Assembly (NCBI GenBank): GCA_039105265.1
Contig: JAPFFF010000008.1
Location: forward strand, 2,356,001 to 2,420,000
Reading direction: 5' to 3'
Origin: Tritrichomonas musculus
Lineage: Eukaryota; Parabasalia; Tritrichomonadida; Tritrichomonadidae
Length of the DNA: 64,000 nucleotides
The notes beneath the pieces are model-generated. The model searched no databases, had not been told where the DNA came from, and was given only the letters and a program-made list of their open reading frames with translations. Shown here piece by piece: positions 19,026 to 31,600 of the stretch; the stretch's first letter is position 1; each line of letters opens with the position of its first letter. The translations under genes and the position numbers were made by a program.

Positions 19026-20061
19026 ATGAAAAATACGTGATTGTTGTTAATGATTCGATTGTTGTTGATGATACTAAATAATGTTAATACTGTTGTTGTT
19101 AATGGATGTTGTTAATGATAGATGCCGTCGTTGATAGATGTTTGTTGTTGATAATGATGCTAAATAATGTTAATACTGATGTTGATAATAAATGATGGTG
19201 ATGATAATGATGCTAAATAATGTTAATACTGATGTTGATGATAAATGATGGTGATGATAATGATGCTAAATAATGTTAATACTGATGTTGATGTTAATAA
19301 ATGATGTTGATGCTGTTGTCGATAGATGTTAATAGTAAATGTTGTTGATGTTGATGGTAATATTAATAATGATAGATATTGTTAATGATAGATGGTGATG
19401 CTGTTGATAGATGGTGATGTTGGTTGATGCTAAATAATGTTAATACTGTTGATAATGATAAATGCTGTTGTTGATAGATGTTAATAGATGGTGTTGTTGT
19501 TGTTAATGTCGTTGTTGATAATAATACTAAATAATATTAATAATGTTAATGATAGATGCTGTTGCTGTTGTTGTTGATAGTTGATAGTTGATGCTGATGC
19601 TGTTGATATTAATAATGTTAATACTGATGTCGATGATATGTGATGCTGTTGTTAATGATAGATGCTGTTGTTGTTAATAGATGATGCTGTTGGTTGATGT
19701 TGTTGATATTAAGGTTGATAGATGATGCTGTTGGTTGATGTTGTTGATAGTAAATGATGCTGTTGTTGATAGATGCCGTTGTTGTTGATGTTAAATGATG
19801 CTGTTGGTTGATGATAATATTAATAATGTTGGTTGATAGATGCTCTTGGTTGATGCTAAATAATGTTAATACTGCTGTTGTTGTTGTTAATGATAGATGC
19901 CATCGTTGATGGATGATGCTTTTGTTGATAGTAAATGATATTGATGTTAATGTTAATAGTAAATGATGATGATAATAAATAATGTTGATAGATGCTGATG
20001 TTGTTGTTGATGCTAATATTGTTGATAGATGCTGATATTAAATGATTGCTGGATTGCTTCA
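19026..20061 (-). repeat. Low-complexity tract, right arm
   Basis: Mirror of 10540-11575, here C-poor on the plus strand (gttgatgttgttgat-type repeats), including the 53-bp tandem repeat at 19149-19287. Confidence 0.8.
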
Positions 20062-20088
20062 TAAAATAAAAATATATAATTGAATAGT

Positions 20089-21480
20089 TTACTCTATCTT
20101 AACTAAATTATATACTCTTTGCATTTTACCTTTCTCTCTGTTATATCTACTTCTTATTTCATATCCCTCAGGTATATCCTTCTCGTTTTTAAACCCAAAG
20201 TGCTGATATAACTGTTTTTTGCCATTAAACTCTCTGTTCAAATCATTTTCGTTTATCATTATTGTATCCTTATTTGTTTCTTCCTCCTGTTCTGTCTCTT
20301 CAACAATAACTTCTCCAATCTTGCTCATGTATCTTATCCATGAATCTTTGTCCATTGATTGCCATGCATTAGCTCTCAATTGATTTAATCTTGTCTTATA
20401 TCTGTTCTTGGCTACCTTGTATGTAAACTTCTCTTCTGGTACCTTTACTTGCCTCATGTAAAGATAAGCTGTTGAATCCTCGTTCCTGTTTCTTCCTACG
20501 AACTGTTCAACTGATGATACGGTATCTAATGGGGTCTGAATGAATATAGACAATAGATTTTCCTTCAGTGACTGACCTGATTGGATACATGAAGTAGCAA
20601 TAACTATATCAACGTCCTCCGTGCTAACAAACTTGCCTTCATCACTTATCTCTACTTCCTTCTTATCAGAGTTGTACAATGCTTTATTAAGTTCATTGTC
20701 GATACACTCCTTTAATCGTTCACATTCATTCTTGTCTTCTATCTTAATTAATATCTTATCATACCTCTTTATCTCTTCTAGTACTTGCTTAGCTATAGTC
20801 TCTCTTTGCTCTTGCATATTGCTTCTCAGCTTGTATAGATATATCGTTCTGTGGTATTTGATGTCGGCTAATGGGTTTATCTTTTCGTATTCTTCAAAGA
20901 CTGATAAGCAAGAAATGTCAGATGCTGTAGCAGTAATCAAACCTACATTATTAAACTCTCTACAGATCTCTATTAACGATATGTGTTCTAGTAGTAGGTG
21001 TGCTTCATCAATAAGGAGTGTGTATTCACTGTTGAAATCTATTTGGTGGTGATAGAAATGCTCTATGATTCCTCCAAGACACTTAGATGCGGTAGAGAAT
21101 GTAGTTATAACAACAGGTATAAAGTGCTTGATGGCTTCCTTAAACTCTTTAAACGCCCCTTCCTTTACACATAACTTTATCATTTCATCTATGTTCTCGG
21201 GGTGATTGTTGTTTAATGCTACATACAACTTAGAGTAGAACTCCGCAGCGATGTTAATGGTTGGTACGATGAGTATGAACTTGTTATCAGGTACTGTGTT
21301 ATAGATCCATTTCCTTATTGCTGTTGATTTGCCTGAACCAATAGGTGCTTGACAGATGAACTTCTTTATGGCTTTCTCTATGGTTATCTCTTCTTCCGCA
21401 CTTTTAGTATAAGTTATCTCATATGATTTAACGGGAAGGCTCTCAAACACATTCCAGTCAACATACTGCTTGGTTGTCAT
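20089..21480 (-). CDS. SF2 DEAH-box helicase, right-arm copy (463 aa)
   Basis: Predicted protein identical to the left-arm helicase, including Walker A APIGSGKSTA, DEAH, TATAS and QFVGRNRN. Start chosen at 21480 for the same reason as in the left arm; an in-frame ATG lies 33 bp upstream at 21513. Both helicase genes point toward the centre of the palindrome. Confidence 0.85.
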   Translation of the reverse strand: MTTKQYVDWNVFESLPVKSYEITYTKSAEEEITIEKAIKKFICQAPIGSGKSTAIRKWIYNTVPDNKFILIVPTINIAAEFYSKLYVALNNNHPENIDEMIKLCVKEGAFKEFKEAIKHFIPVVITTFSTASKCLGGIIEHFYHHQIDFNSEYTLLIDEAHLLLEHISLIEICREFNNVGLITATASDISCLSVFEEYEKINPLADIKYHRTIYLYKLRSNMQEQRETIAKQVLEEIKRYDKILIKIEDKNECERLKECIDNELNKALYNSDKKEVEISDEGKFVSTEDVDIVIATSCIQSGQSLKENLLSIFIQTPLDTVSSVEQFVGRNRNEDSTAYLYMRQVKVPEEKFTYKVAKNRYKTRLNQLRANAWQSMDKDSWIRYMSKIGEVIVEETEQEEETNKDTIMINENDLNREFNGKKQLYQHFGFKNEKDIPEGYEIRSRYNREKGKMQRVYNLVKIE

Positions 21481-21717
21481 TTGGACAAGAATAAAAACAA
21501 AAAAAGAAAACAAATGATGTGTATTTAATTGGATGTGTATTTGTGCTTATGAGGGTGTTGTGTTTTCTATGATAAGTAGATGCTTGTATGTTTACTAGGT
21601 TCTTAATGGTATTATACTTATGAAGGTAAATATTTGGTCACGTTACTGACACAAAATCTGACGCCTAGTATAGAAGCTTGTGGAAATTGTGTCATAGCGT
21701 GACAGAATTGACACAAG

Positions 21718-21833
21718 GTATAGGCAGAGGGAACATAGCGACCGCGGCCGTATGCGAAGCTCCAAGCGAAGGCGTGCCTGAGCTTGGCTGCGGAGCGTAT
21801 AGGCTGGGGGAGAGTATCGACCACTGCCTATAC
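21718..21833. repeat. Subterminal hairpin of palindromic element, right
   Basis: Mirror of 8768-8883: GTATAGGCAG (21718-21727) and CTGCCTATAC (21824-21833). Confidence 0.55.
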
Positions 21834-21842
21834 TATACTACT

Positions 21843-21847
21843 GTTAT
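21843..21847. repeat. Target-site duplication, right (GTTAT)
   Basis: Pair of 8754-8758; continues into the LINE frame as gttattgatag exactly as in intact copies. Confidence 0.85.
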
Positions 21848-24800
21848 TGATAGTGTCAATATCTGCTGCTAGCTTGCGGAGACGATTAATAGTCAGTTGA
21901 ATGCATGCCAGCTCATCAGTAGATTTATTGATCCAACGTTTTTTATACCTTTGAGAGTAAATACGGTTTGGGTCAAGATTTAACTTAACAGCAACATGAC
22001 ATCTCATTCGATGTAAAGCTTCTTCAAACGCACCTTCGAAAGCTATCCATTTGGTATCTTCGTCAATATCACCTAGATTATCAGGATTGTATTTTTGTAT
22101 CAATGGGATAAGTTCACTTTCGAAGAGTTCTGACAGTCCTGATGTGATAAGCTTGCGTTTTTGTCTGTCAAGTTTAGGAAGGTGAGGTGAACCTCTGAGT
22201 TTCGATTCATTATACCATCGCATGGCTAACGCGATCATTTTCTGTGTGTTATTCTCATTTAAAATCAAGTCATTAGCCAGAGAGGAAGAGGAGGATTTCT
22301 CAACATCATTGGTGAAAAGAACGCCGCGTGTTGAATCAACTATATTTGACTTTGAGCGGTTCGTCCCACCATTCAGTGGAGATCGAGTTCGAAAATAAGA
22401 AATAACTGGAGCACGTTTGACTTTAGCTGGCTGGCTTGAAAGATTCGTACAACGAGTAGGGTTGTCCTTGTAGCTGGGCAGATCGTAGTTTTTACGTAGC
22501 TGCTCGTGATATGTGTCTGGAAATGTTTTGGTGTCATTATTAGAGTAAAAAGAATCATCATTGTGTTGATTATTTTGTGTGAGATCATTGACGTCTGAGC
22601 GTTTATTCATTTTGGTGAGACTACAATTAGAGAAGCGATTTATCAATGTTTCTGGTCGATTTCGAAGAGAAGTATTAACTGGAGAAGAACGGTTTGATAG
22701 TACATCAAGGGGAGGACTGAGGTCATTGATGCAAGTTTGAGATAACGAGTTGCTCGAAGGATTACGAACACTATACGCGCTAGATTTAGGAATAGCATCT
22801 ATCTTTTCGGTATTCTGAGATAGTTTGTTATTCTGCTGACAGATAGGAGTGACATCTTCAGTGGAGTTAGCTATTGATTTGAGGCAACTGTTATTCTGAG
22901 TTTTAAGAAGATCTTCTGGCATATTCTCTTGTAATGAACAAGGAAACAGAGAGCTTTGAAGAGATGAAGCATTGTCAGAGATGTTAATCAAAAGTTTGGA
23001 GTGAGAAGGAATTTGAGGAATGTAACCTGAGTCTTCTTCCTTGATTGTGTCTTGGGTTGAATTTTGATGGTCAGTAATATGTATATTCTCCTTAAAGTTA
23101 CTGTTTCTGTTCTTAATTAACTCTGGTCTAATATGGAATTGCAGGCTTGCTTCTTCATTTGTATCATTATCTGAATCCTCAAATAGATTGCGATAAATCT
23201 TATCTTGAGTTTTGAGGAGTTCCTTAGTACTAATATTATCTCTGAGTTCGTTAACTGCATTCTCAATAAGTTTTCGAGTGTCTGAGATATGTGTATTACT
23301 AAGATCGTGTATATTAGACGTAACTGTGAGGGAAACCGTGGTTACTTTGTCAATTGAGTCGAGTTGCGTCTTTGAAGGGTGACTATGTGCATAATGATTA
23401 TTTATAAAGTTAACACTAAGTGGCAATAAACTGTTACATGTATTACACTTGTAGAAGTTAATAGCTTTTCCTCTGAAGAGATCGATGAGGGCTGGTGACT
23501 TGTTGCTAATGAGGAAGTGTGCTTTGAGGGAACCATAAAATGGACCATATCTAAGGACTGCTTGTCGAAAAGTGACATGGTTTACTTCATTGCTGCGATC
23601 CATGTGTGAAGCAAGGCCGTCCTTGTTTTTGCCAATAAAATTGCATCCAGGAACCCTGCAAATGCAGTTCGTATTCATCATTGTATTAAATGATCCATCA
23701 GGTTTAATGATAATACAATTGAATGAATCCTCATTGAGCATTAGGCGAACTGCATAAAGAAGTTCATCATAATTTGCAATGTTTTGATCAACATTGATAT
23801 TGTTATGAGTCCTAAAATGATCAAAAACCTCAGAGATAGATAAAAATGAGGAATTACAGATAGGACAACAATGAAGGTTGTCCAATGACGGCCATTGTGA
23901 AGGATCTATACTTCTAAGTATATCTGAAACCTCAATTGAAGAGAGATTGTGATTGGTGAGATTTATGCGAGAACAAGTAGGAGCATCTCTTAATCTAGTT
24001 AATAGCATTTTGAAATGATCCCCTTCAAAAGATAACGCTAACTTGAGGAGATCATTAAAAGTCTTTGCGTCACTTTTGCAATTTGAGAGACCTTCTGGGG
24101 AAAATAATTCTAGTGTGTTGTTAAATAAATCATCTAAAGGATCAGGGCAATGTAGAAAGGAACTGTCGGAAGTGGGAACCACGGCATTAACATTATTATT
24201 ATCAGGATAATCATTGTGACATTCATATTCATTAGAAGGGAAGACCATTGGCGATTCAGTTTTGTCATTGACACCAGAGATATCATTCGACTGAATATCA
24301 TTCTTATCAACAATATCAACGTCGTCTATTACATGTTTGTTATAAGGGTTAGGACAACAAGTGTGGTTGATAACTTCTGGAGAATATTGATCATCAAATT
24401 TAAATTTGAGAGTAATTGTGGTGATTGCGTTCTCTCTATCACCAGTTTTGATTTTGTGAGCTTGAGCAATGTGGTCTTTGATATTCATAGAGTTGGATGT
24501 AATATAGTCACAAAGGCTACAAGCCCACATTTCACCTTCTCCTAAGAATTCACCGATTGTGGGAACGCGGTTTAAATCAATAATCCATGATTTGAGAGTT
24601 CCCCAAAATCTTCCCAAGTTTTCGATACGTTTAAGGAAAGCACCGTGTCCCTTTCTGTGTGTACGAATATTGCAGTCTCTTTCTGTCGCATATCCGCAGC
24701 CAGGTTTGTGGCAGTAAAGCATCTGTTTCTCTGGTAATCTGACATTTCCATTCTCCAAGTCATATATGGTTATAATATCACGGTGTGCCAGGTATGCGAC

Positions 24801-26927
24801 AGTGTTTATCAACTCATCCCTGCATCTGGCCACCGGAACCTTGCGAGCACTTGAGTAATGAACTCTGACTTGACCTTCTGTTTTGCCCACATATGAACAT
24901 TCATCGACAAAGCAAGAATTGATAGTGAACTTCGGCCAAACAGTACTACTCTCAATAAGGTCGAATATTGACGATTCCATTGAGATCGGTGAGTCTAAAT
25001 GAGGAAGGTGGCAGATCTTAAGTTCATCTAGCATATGTTTCGTATCATCATCGTCAATGCACTTTAAGCAATTAATGAGATTATGTAAAAAATTATTTTG
25101 AGTATTTTGTAGCGGGAGAGATGAGTTGAGATTAGAAGAGTAATTCAAATCTATTCTGTTATTATTAAAGGTTAAGTTCTCATTTGAGGAAGAGGCAAGA
25201 CTACATTGATGGTTTTCCAGGAGATCATGAGTGACTCCATGCTGTGGATAAGAGGGATTATCAATTAGAGCGGGAATATCAGAGAAAGGAACGTTCCAAG
25301 TATTATAGATGGAGGAAGGATAGTGTAAAGTCGAGGAAGAAAAACTGGAGTCAGTATCTTCTTCTGAGGAAGGAAGTTGAAATGTTTCAATATCATCCAT
25401 TGGAGGTAAAGCCTGTTGGCTATTTGTAGATATTTGTTTCGGCTGATTGGAAAGAGGTGATTCTTCATCATCTGAAAAGTAATCAGGGAAGAGTTCCAAA
25501 AATTTGTTCCGAATTTCATCTGGTGAGTGGTTCGTAAATTGATGAGCAATGAAATCCCAATTAGATCCGTGAGATTTGAAAAGAGCAATTAAATGTTCAA
25601 TATCCGTTTCATTCCATTTATTCATATCCTGAACAATTAGTGAGTGGTTTGGATAAGATAGCTTTAATGCTGGAGATTCGTCTGAAGAATCATTGGCCTT
25701 GGCGCTCTGATCTGGTAAGAAATCACAATTATATGATCTATCAAGTGAGCTACCAGTTGAGGTTGACATATTAGAATCTTGAAAATTAACAATAGCAGAT
25801 GAGGAGACAGATGAGAGATTATTAACCTGGTTCAAAGGAAAGTCCTCATAAGGAGGCTGTTGATGTTTGTTAAATGAATGGATTGACAAATCTTCAGAAT
25901 TAAATTGTTGATAATATACTGGTTCAACTTTTGGCTGATCTTCCTCATGAAGAGTCTGGATAAAATTAGTCTGATTATTACAATGATGATTATTGATAAT
26001 TGTTTTAGTTTGAGTCTCAGGAGCTTCGTAGTCTGAACAGATGCTTTGACATCTCGAACGTATATTTGCAGGTGTGTGATTAGGAAACCATTTATATATT
26101 GCCTTCCATTGAGGACCAATAGAGCTGAATAGTTTGAGAAGGATTACATCATCATCAATCGTCCATTTTGGAGATAGAATTATATCAGACAGATAGTTGA
26201 AGTATCTGTCACGACACGATCTGGGAGACTTATTTATGTGTTTTCCAATTTCTGACCAGTCAGGAATCACATCTGAAAGAACTTTTTCTTTGATGTATTT
26301 ATCATCTGATTCTGAAAATTTAGAATTGCGAAAACGAGAGGGAATAAGTTTAGATTTTCCTTGCTGATATGATTGATCATTGTTTGAATCAATATTATTA
26401 TTATGATTTGGAAATATTTGAACTTCTTTTGCAGTTTCATTAGACTGCTGTAAAACATCGAACGAAGGATTAATATCAGCATATTCGAATTCTGTGGGTT
26501 TATAATTATTTTCATCAATAGAGTTAAAAGAGTCAACACTATCAGAACGATTAAAGGTTTGACAAATTTCCTCATCTTCATTAGAAATTTGTGAATAAGG
26601 ATCTATAATTAATCCTTTATCAATCTTCTCTTTAAATGTTAAGTTTTGTCCTTCTAGTTTGCTTAATGATAAAATCTGGTAATTTGTATAAATGATTTCT
26701 TTACTTCGAGGATCAAAAGTAACATAAGTTCGTTTTGTATTGATTGTTGGGTCAGAATGTTTAAGATATGATGTCTTTTTGGAGTAATTTGAAGAATCAA
26801 ATATATCATTTTGATTATCTTTAGTATTACAAGACGGTGAGGGTAAATGATCTTTAGATGATTCATGCTGATGGTTTATATTAGGTTTCTGGCTTTGTTT
26901 ATTTGAAGATTGATCGTGAATGGATAA
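21843..26927 (-). pseudogene. LINE copy A, Myb/zinc-finger segment, split by insertion
   Basis: Holds 1,695 codons after the second in-frame TAG (26928-26930), with the three Myb repeats and six zinc fingers intact. The frame runs into the palindromic element at NNS, acquiring a few foreign residues and a stop, and is missing the catalytic half. The reading frame resumes at 8758-8576 beyond the insertion. One residue difference from other copies seen (A for V in SSQPxKVKR). Confidence 0.85.
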
Positions 26928-27947
26928 CTAATGAATAGGATTAATTGAATGAGGATGAGTTGGTAGATTTTGGATTGAATAATTATTGGATAAATGATCT
27001 TGATTTGATTGCTCGTGGCTAGATTGATCAGAATTTGATTGATCTTGACCTGGAAGGTCAAGGCATGAACGATTAACACTAATTGGAAGATTGGTGATTG
27101 ATTGATCAAAATCTGATTGATTACCAGATGTTTGATCAGGAATTCGTTGCTTTTGGGTCATTTGATTATCAATTGAATGTTCAATGCTTGGATGATCAAG
27201 AATAGATTGTTCTTGAATCGATTGATTATGATTGGATAGGTTGTTATCTGCTTGACCAAGAGATAATCTCGTCTTAATTGATTGATTATCAATTGGTTGC
27301 TTAAGAATTGATTTATTGTTATTTGTTCGATCAATCGTTTGTTGTAATTGTATCAATTGATTACTAAACGATTGCTCATGATTTAAGTGATTAGGGTTTG
27401 GAACATTATTTGTTAGTTGAACGGGAAATTGTTGTTTTTGAATTAGTTGATTATCATTACGTTGAATGAGAATTGATTGATTTTGATTTGATTGATTATG
27501 AATCATTTGATAATCAACTGTTCGCTCAAGACTTTGACGTATTGAGGATGATTGATAACTGAATGATTGATCAAGGTTTTGTTGATTGAGATTAGATTTT
27601 TCTAGAATTGACTGAATTGGGATTGATTGATTATTAGTTGATTGAATCTGAGTTTGTTGTGTTTGGATCATTTGATTGTCAGCTGGTTGAATGAAGATTG
27701 ATTGATTTAGATTTAGATAATTAAGACTTGATTGATTATTACTTAATTGAACTGGAGTAGGTTGCATTTGAGAATGATGTGAATGCTGCGACGATTGCGA
27801 TTGCTGCGAAAGTTGTATAGATCGAGATTGTTGTGAATGTTGAATTGAATACTCACAGTCTTCAAAAGAGGTTATATCATTGAAAAAGTCATTACTTAAG
27901 AACGAATTAGTTGTTTTGTAATTGAAATCCTCATCATCATCACTTAT
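26928..27947 (-). CDS. LINE copy A, Q/S/N-rich segment between TAG codons
   Basis: 339 sense codons of the common frame between TAG at 27948-27950 and TAG at 26928-26930; identical in predicted protein to the other copies. Detail is under copy B. Confidence 0.6.
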   Translation of the reverse strand: MSDDDEDFNYKTTNSFLSNDFFNDITSFEDCEYSIQHSQQSRSIQLSQQSQSSQHSHHSQMQPTPVQLSNNQSSLNYLNLNQSIFIQPADNQMIQTQQTQIQSTNNQSIPIQSILEKSNLNQQNLDQSFSYQSSSIRQSLERTVDYQMIHNQSNQNQSILIQRNDNQLIQKQQFPVQLTNNVPNPNHLNHEQSFSNQLIQLQQTIDRTNNNKSILKQPIDNQSIKTRLSLGQADNNLSNHNQSIQEQSILDHPSIEHSIDNQMTQKQRIPDQTSGNQSDFDQSITNLPISVNRSCLDLPGQDQSNSDQSSHEQSNQDHLSNNYSIQNLPTHPHSINPIH

Positions 27948-28397
27948 CTAAGAAGAATCAGGGTCTGAAATTTCGTTAGAAATAAGAACATCAGGATCGT
28001 CAACAATTTTAAGTTTAATTTTGTCATTAAATGAAAGGTCTTGGGACTCTAATTTCTTGAACGAAAGATTAAAATATGTATGATAAGAAATAGTATTATG
28101 TTTTGGGTCAAACGTAGTATAATATTGTTTTTTGCATAAATATTGATCAGAATTATTTGATAAATTGTTAAAAATTTGGAAATTTGTAGGGGAAAATATA
28201 TCGTTATAATTTGAATTTTCAAAAGTATGGATATCATTGAGATTGTTATAAGGTAAAGAATGAGATATTTGTGGTGAGGTTGAAAAATTTGAGGTTTGGT
28301 CGGAGATATTTTGAAGATTAGAAATAAAATTTTGGTGAAAGTTAGAAAAATTAGCATGGATAGAATCCTTGTCGGGAGCTGAATACGAATATGCCAT
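27948..28397 (-). CDS. LINE copy A, N-terminal segment (149 aa)
   Basis: ATG at 28397 to in-frame TAG at 27948; predicted protein identical to the same segment in copies B-D. Detail is under copy B. Confidence 0.6.
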   Translation of the reverse strand: MAYSYSAPDKDSIHANFSNFHQNFISNLQNISDQTSNFSTSPQISHSLPYNNLNDIHTFENSNYNDIFSPTNFQIFNNLSNNSDQYLCKKQYYTTFDPKHNTISYHTYFNLSFKKLESQDLSFNDKIKLKIVDDPDVLISNEISDPDSS

Positions 28398-28663
28398 TTA
28401 AATATGAAAAGGTAAAGGAGAAAAAATAAAAAAAAATCTGCTTTGGGCGTGACAAAATGTTTAATAATAAAGCATAAGAGTAATAGATATTTAGGAGACT
28501 AATACAGTCAAAATATAAAGAACGTTACTTAAAAAAAGAAAAAAAAAAGGTCGGAAACAGAATTCTAAAGGAAAACATCAAAATTGAATGTGTTTCTCAA
28601 AATTGAATGCAAGGACATCAAGATTGAGAGAGGGCAGAAGGTGAACTCCTTGATTCATTTTCA
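28398..28663 (-). promoter_or_regulatory. 266-bp junction between LINE copies A and B
   Basis: The only non-coding DNA per unit: it is at once the 3' tail of copy B and the leader of copy A. On the coding strand it holds a direct repeat ATTCAATTTTGA (twice), a pyrimidine tract of T runs near its middle, and TCATA ending 8 nt before the ATG of copy A, matching the trichomonad initiator. No poly(A) tail, target duplication or host sequence was seen, so the true element boundary inside it cannot be placed. Confidence 0.6.
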
Positions 28664-31600
28664 TTAAGGAGATTGAATAGCAGAATTATCAAGGTTGTAA
28701 CCAATGCTCGTTTCTGAACCATACTCTGAAAGGTCAGAAAAATCCTTGTCACTGAGATAGTCATTTTCACTTAACATGTCATCATCTGAAGAACTCTTAA
28801 AGAAGTATTCAGAAGAGTTGAGAGTTCTACCATTAATTGAGACTTGAATACTAGAGGGGATAATATTAGAGGTATCAAGTGAAACAGGTTTATTGTTAAA
28901 TCTATGTGTGACCTCCGATGAAACACCATTATTATCCTCTAATGCTTTGATTTCAACCAAGCTAGGACCACTCATGTTCTGTGTAATAGAGAGTGCTGGA
29001 TTTGAATTGGCCTTTGTATTATGGTTCCATACATCCAAAGAACCAATGATAGCATTGATTGCCAATCGTTTAATGATCGTCTTACACTTTTTGCGATCAA
29101 TGAAAATTCTATTGATGTCTTTAATAGATTCTTGATAAACCGCACCAACAGACGAAACAATAACCGCTCCATAAACCACATTAATACCTTGATTACGAAC
29201 GAAGGTAATCAGACTGCTATACTTATTCATTTTGTGGTTGTAAGCAGTCTCCAGAGTGTCGGCATTCCATTGCTTTGACGCATAAGGAATGCTAATTTCA
29301 ATAATGATGCATTTGGAGCGGTTTTTGATCCACGCTATAATGTCAGGACGTAAGCGTGCGAGCTCCTCAGGAATGCCAGGCAAATGTATTGAGTTGTCAG
29401 TATAAATCTCTTCGACGTCAGGAAGCTCTTTAACATGTTGGACGATGATGCTTTGAATTCTGTTGTGGCGACCAGTGTATTCAGGGTATTTGCAAATGCA
29501 ACCATTAAGGATGTGGGATAAACTCTGGATGCAACTCTTGCCGTGCTTGAGACAATTTGGGCAAGGCGTATGTTCTTTTCCATTAATCAATTCATCAAAT
29601 TCAGGTGTACCTAAATTATTAGTTCTTGCTTTGATCGCAAATTTAACGATTGTATCATTCATAGGATATTGTTGCTTAATGAGGAATTCGGATGAAAGGG
29701 GATTATCCTTTAGAGAGTAGAACGCATGGAGGTGCATTGATGGAGAAGTAATGGCAGCATTCCATCTCGAGCGTCTTTGATTGGTGAGGAAAAGAGAAAT
29801 ATTTTTTGACGATTGAAATATCACATCTTTATTTGTTTCAGTATCTATCAACTTGAATGCATTTAATTCTGAATTATCCAGAGTGCTGTTAATAAATTCA
29901 TCATCATCATTACACTCATTGGTTAACTCCAGGTTTAATGTTTTGAGAGATTTTCTTGCGCGTTGCACGATGGAGTTAGTGCCCTTCCGTTCTGTGGTGG
30001 TGAGTGAACTGCTCCAATTAAAGAAAGAATGTTTTTCATCATTACTAGCTACGGGAATATTTCTTTTAATTCGCTCATTGTTGATTGCTGAATAAATTAG
30101 TAACCTTATATTTGGATCACTATTCGTGATCATTCTAATCAGTGCCTTCACTCTACCGACATCTGCTTTTTCCCGAAGTGATGGAATGGAAAGACCACCA
30201 TCTTTCCAGCTCGCATGTTTTACAGCTCTAGGAATATTTGCACCAATTATCTTATTAATCTGAGAAGAGATGAATTGGTCTAGTTTATTAACATGGGCTA
30301 ATTTCATCTGACCGTTTTCTAAGATGAAATCGAGAGATGGAATAATAAATGTTTTAATGGCATGTATTTTCTGAACAATCATCAGGTCCGACTGAATGAT
30401 TTTTTCAATTTTATTCTTGGCCTTCACGAAGTACTCTGCCGAAGTTTTGATTTTAGCACATTTTCTGGCTGAGATTGGAGTACCAAGATATCTTATCGAC
30501 TCCTCCAATCCGACGAATGGAATTTCTTCCCCACAGATGTTGAACCCACTGAATAATCCTCGTCTGGAGTTGAAAATCCATTCATATCCGAACGAGCATG
30601 ATTTTGTTGGAGCTAATGTCATCTTTGTGAAGTCACAAAAACGGTTACACGTTTCAAGCATTCGTTCCATGCCATTTCTGGAGTTTGCTATCAAAAGAAT
30701 GTCATCTGCATAAGCCATGATTGAGAATCTCGCTCTTTCACCATTCATTGAAACTGTGCATCCATCTTCAGCATTGATTGAATTAATAGCCTTAAATAGC
30801 GGCTCTAAGCATAGATTGAAAAGAAGAGGGGACACTGGACAGCCTTGTTTAGTTCCACGATTAATACAAATGTCGCGAGAGGTGAACTTACTCGTCATAA
30901 TATTCGTTGTGGAACCAGTGTAAACATTATCAATAAGATGAACGAACTGTTTGGGAAATCCCTTCTTTTTTAGACAATCAATGATCAGTGCATGAGGCAC
31001 CGAGCCGAATGCATTCTTAAAATCTAATGCTGTGATGAAAACGCTTTTATGTGAACGCATTGCATCATAAAAAATCTCTGAGATAATTGCCGAGTTATCA
31101 CTGCATCCATTAATTCCTTCCATAAATCCTTTTTGTTGGGGTGAGAATATGTGATTTCTGATGTTGAAGGAGTTTATTGCTCTCGCCCAAACACAACTCA
31201 CAATTCTGTATAACGCATTGGAAACCGAAATCGGTCGCCAATTCTCAGGAAGAGATGGATCACCTTTTTTATAGATTAGTCTCATGATTGAGCATTTCCA
31301 ACTCTGAGGCACTCTAGCTCTTGAATTAGTGATTTGAATGATCAACCTAATGAATTCTGCGGCTTTTGTTTTAGCTAATTTATAAATTGAATAGTCAAGT
31401 GCATCTGGTCCAGCCGCAGATTCATATTTCCTTGATTCAATGACATTTTCGATGAGATCTCTGTTTTCAATGTAATTAATAAATTCATTTTTATCTTCTT
31501 CAGAAAAACAGCTGCTAAGGGCGAACAATCCATTTTCATCATCTGGAATGAATTCATCCTCTTCTTTGTAAAATGATTTGGAGAAGAAGTCATACAGCAA

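Larger units (their letters stand above)
8759..21842. mobile_element. Giant palindromic (foldback) mobile element, 13,084 bp
   Basis: Two 6,386-bp arms in inverted orientation make up all but 312 bp of the element; positions x and 30601-x are complementary from end to end. It begins AGTAGTATAGTATAGGCAGT and ends with the complement, and is flanked by a duplicated target inside a LINE frame, so it arrived as a unit. Each arm has an SF2 helicase gene, a G-poor low-complexity tract, a region of palindromic modules and two small genes. No integrase, transposase, DNA polymerase or capsid gene is visible, so movement probably depends on enzymes supplied elsewhere. AG...CT ends and a short target duplication resemble Polinton insertions (6 bp in that family), but this link is inference. 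Confidence 0.88.
15457..21842 (-). repeat. Right arm of palindromic element
   Basis: Inverted copy of 8759-15144; every feature of the left arm recurs at 30601 minus its coordinate. Confidence 0.93.
21843..28397 (-). mobile_element. LINE copy A, 5' two thirds, interrupted by the palindromic element
   Basis: Aligns without indels to copy B at 31937-38491 (offset 10,094). It carries the start of the frame, Q-rich region, Myb repeats and zinc fingers; the reverse transcriptase and endonuclease parts are not in the window because the palindrome and then the Polinton lie in the frame. It differs from copies B-E at several positions noticed (for example near 21866, 22337, 22426), more than B-E differ among themselves. 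Confidence 0.93.

Noticed and set aside
8759-21842. Palindrome as a Helitron or as a pair of LTR-like repeats
   Set aside because: The arms are inverted, not direct, the target is duplicated, and no Rep/HUH or reverse transcriptase frame lies inside.
24216-24545. Frames of 60-110 codons antisense to the LINE, repeated every 10,094 bp
   Set aside because: They are shadows of the long LINE frame; their repetition only reflects the repeat unit.
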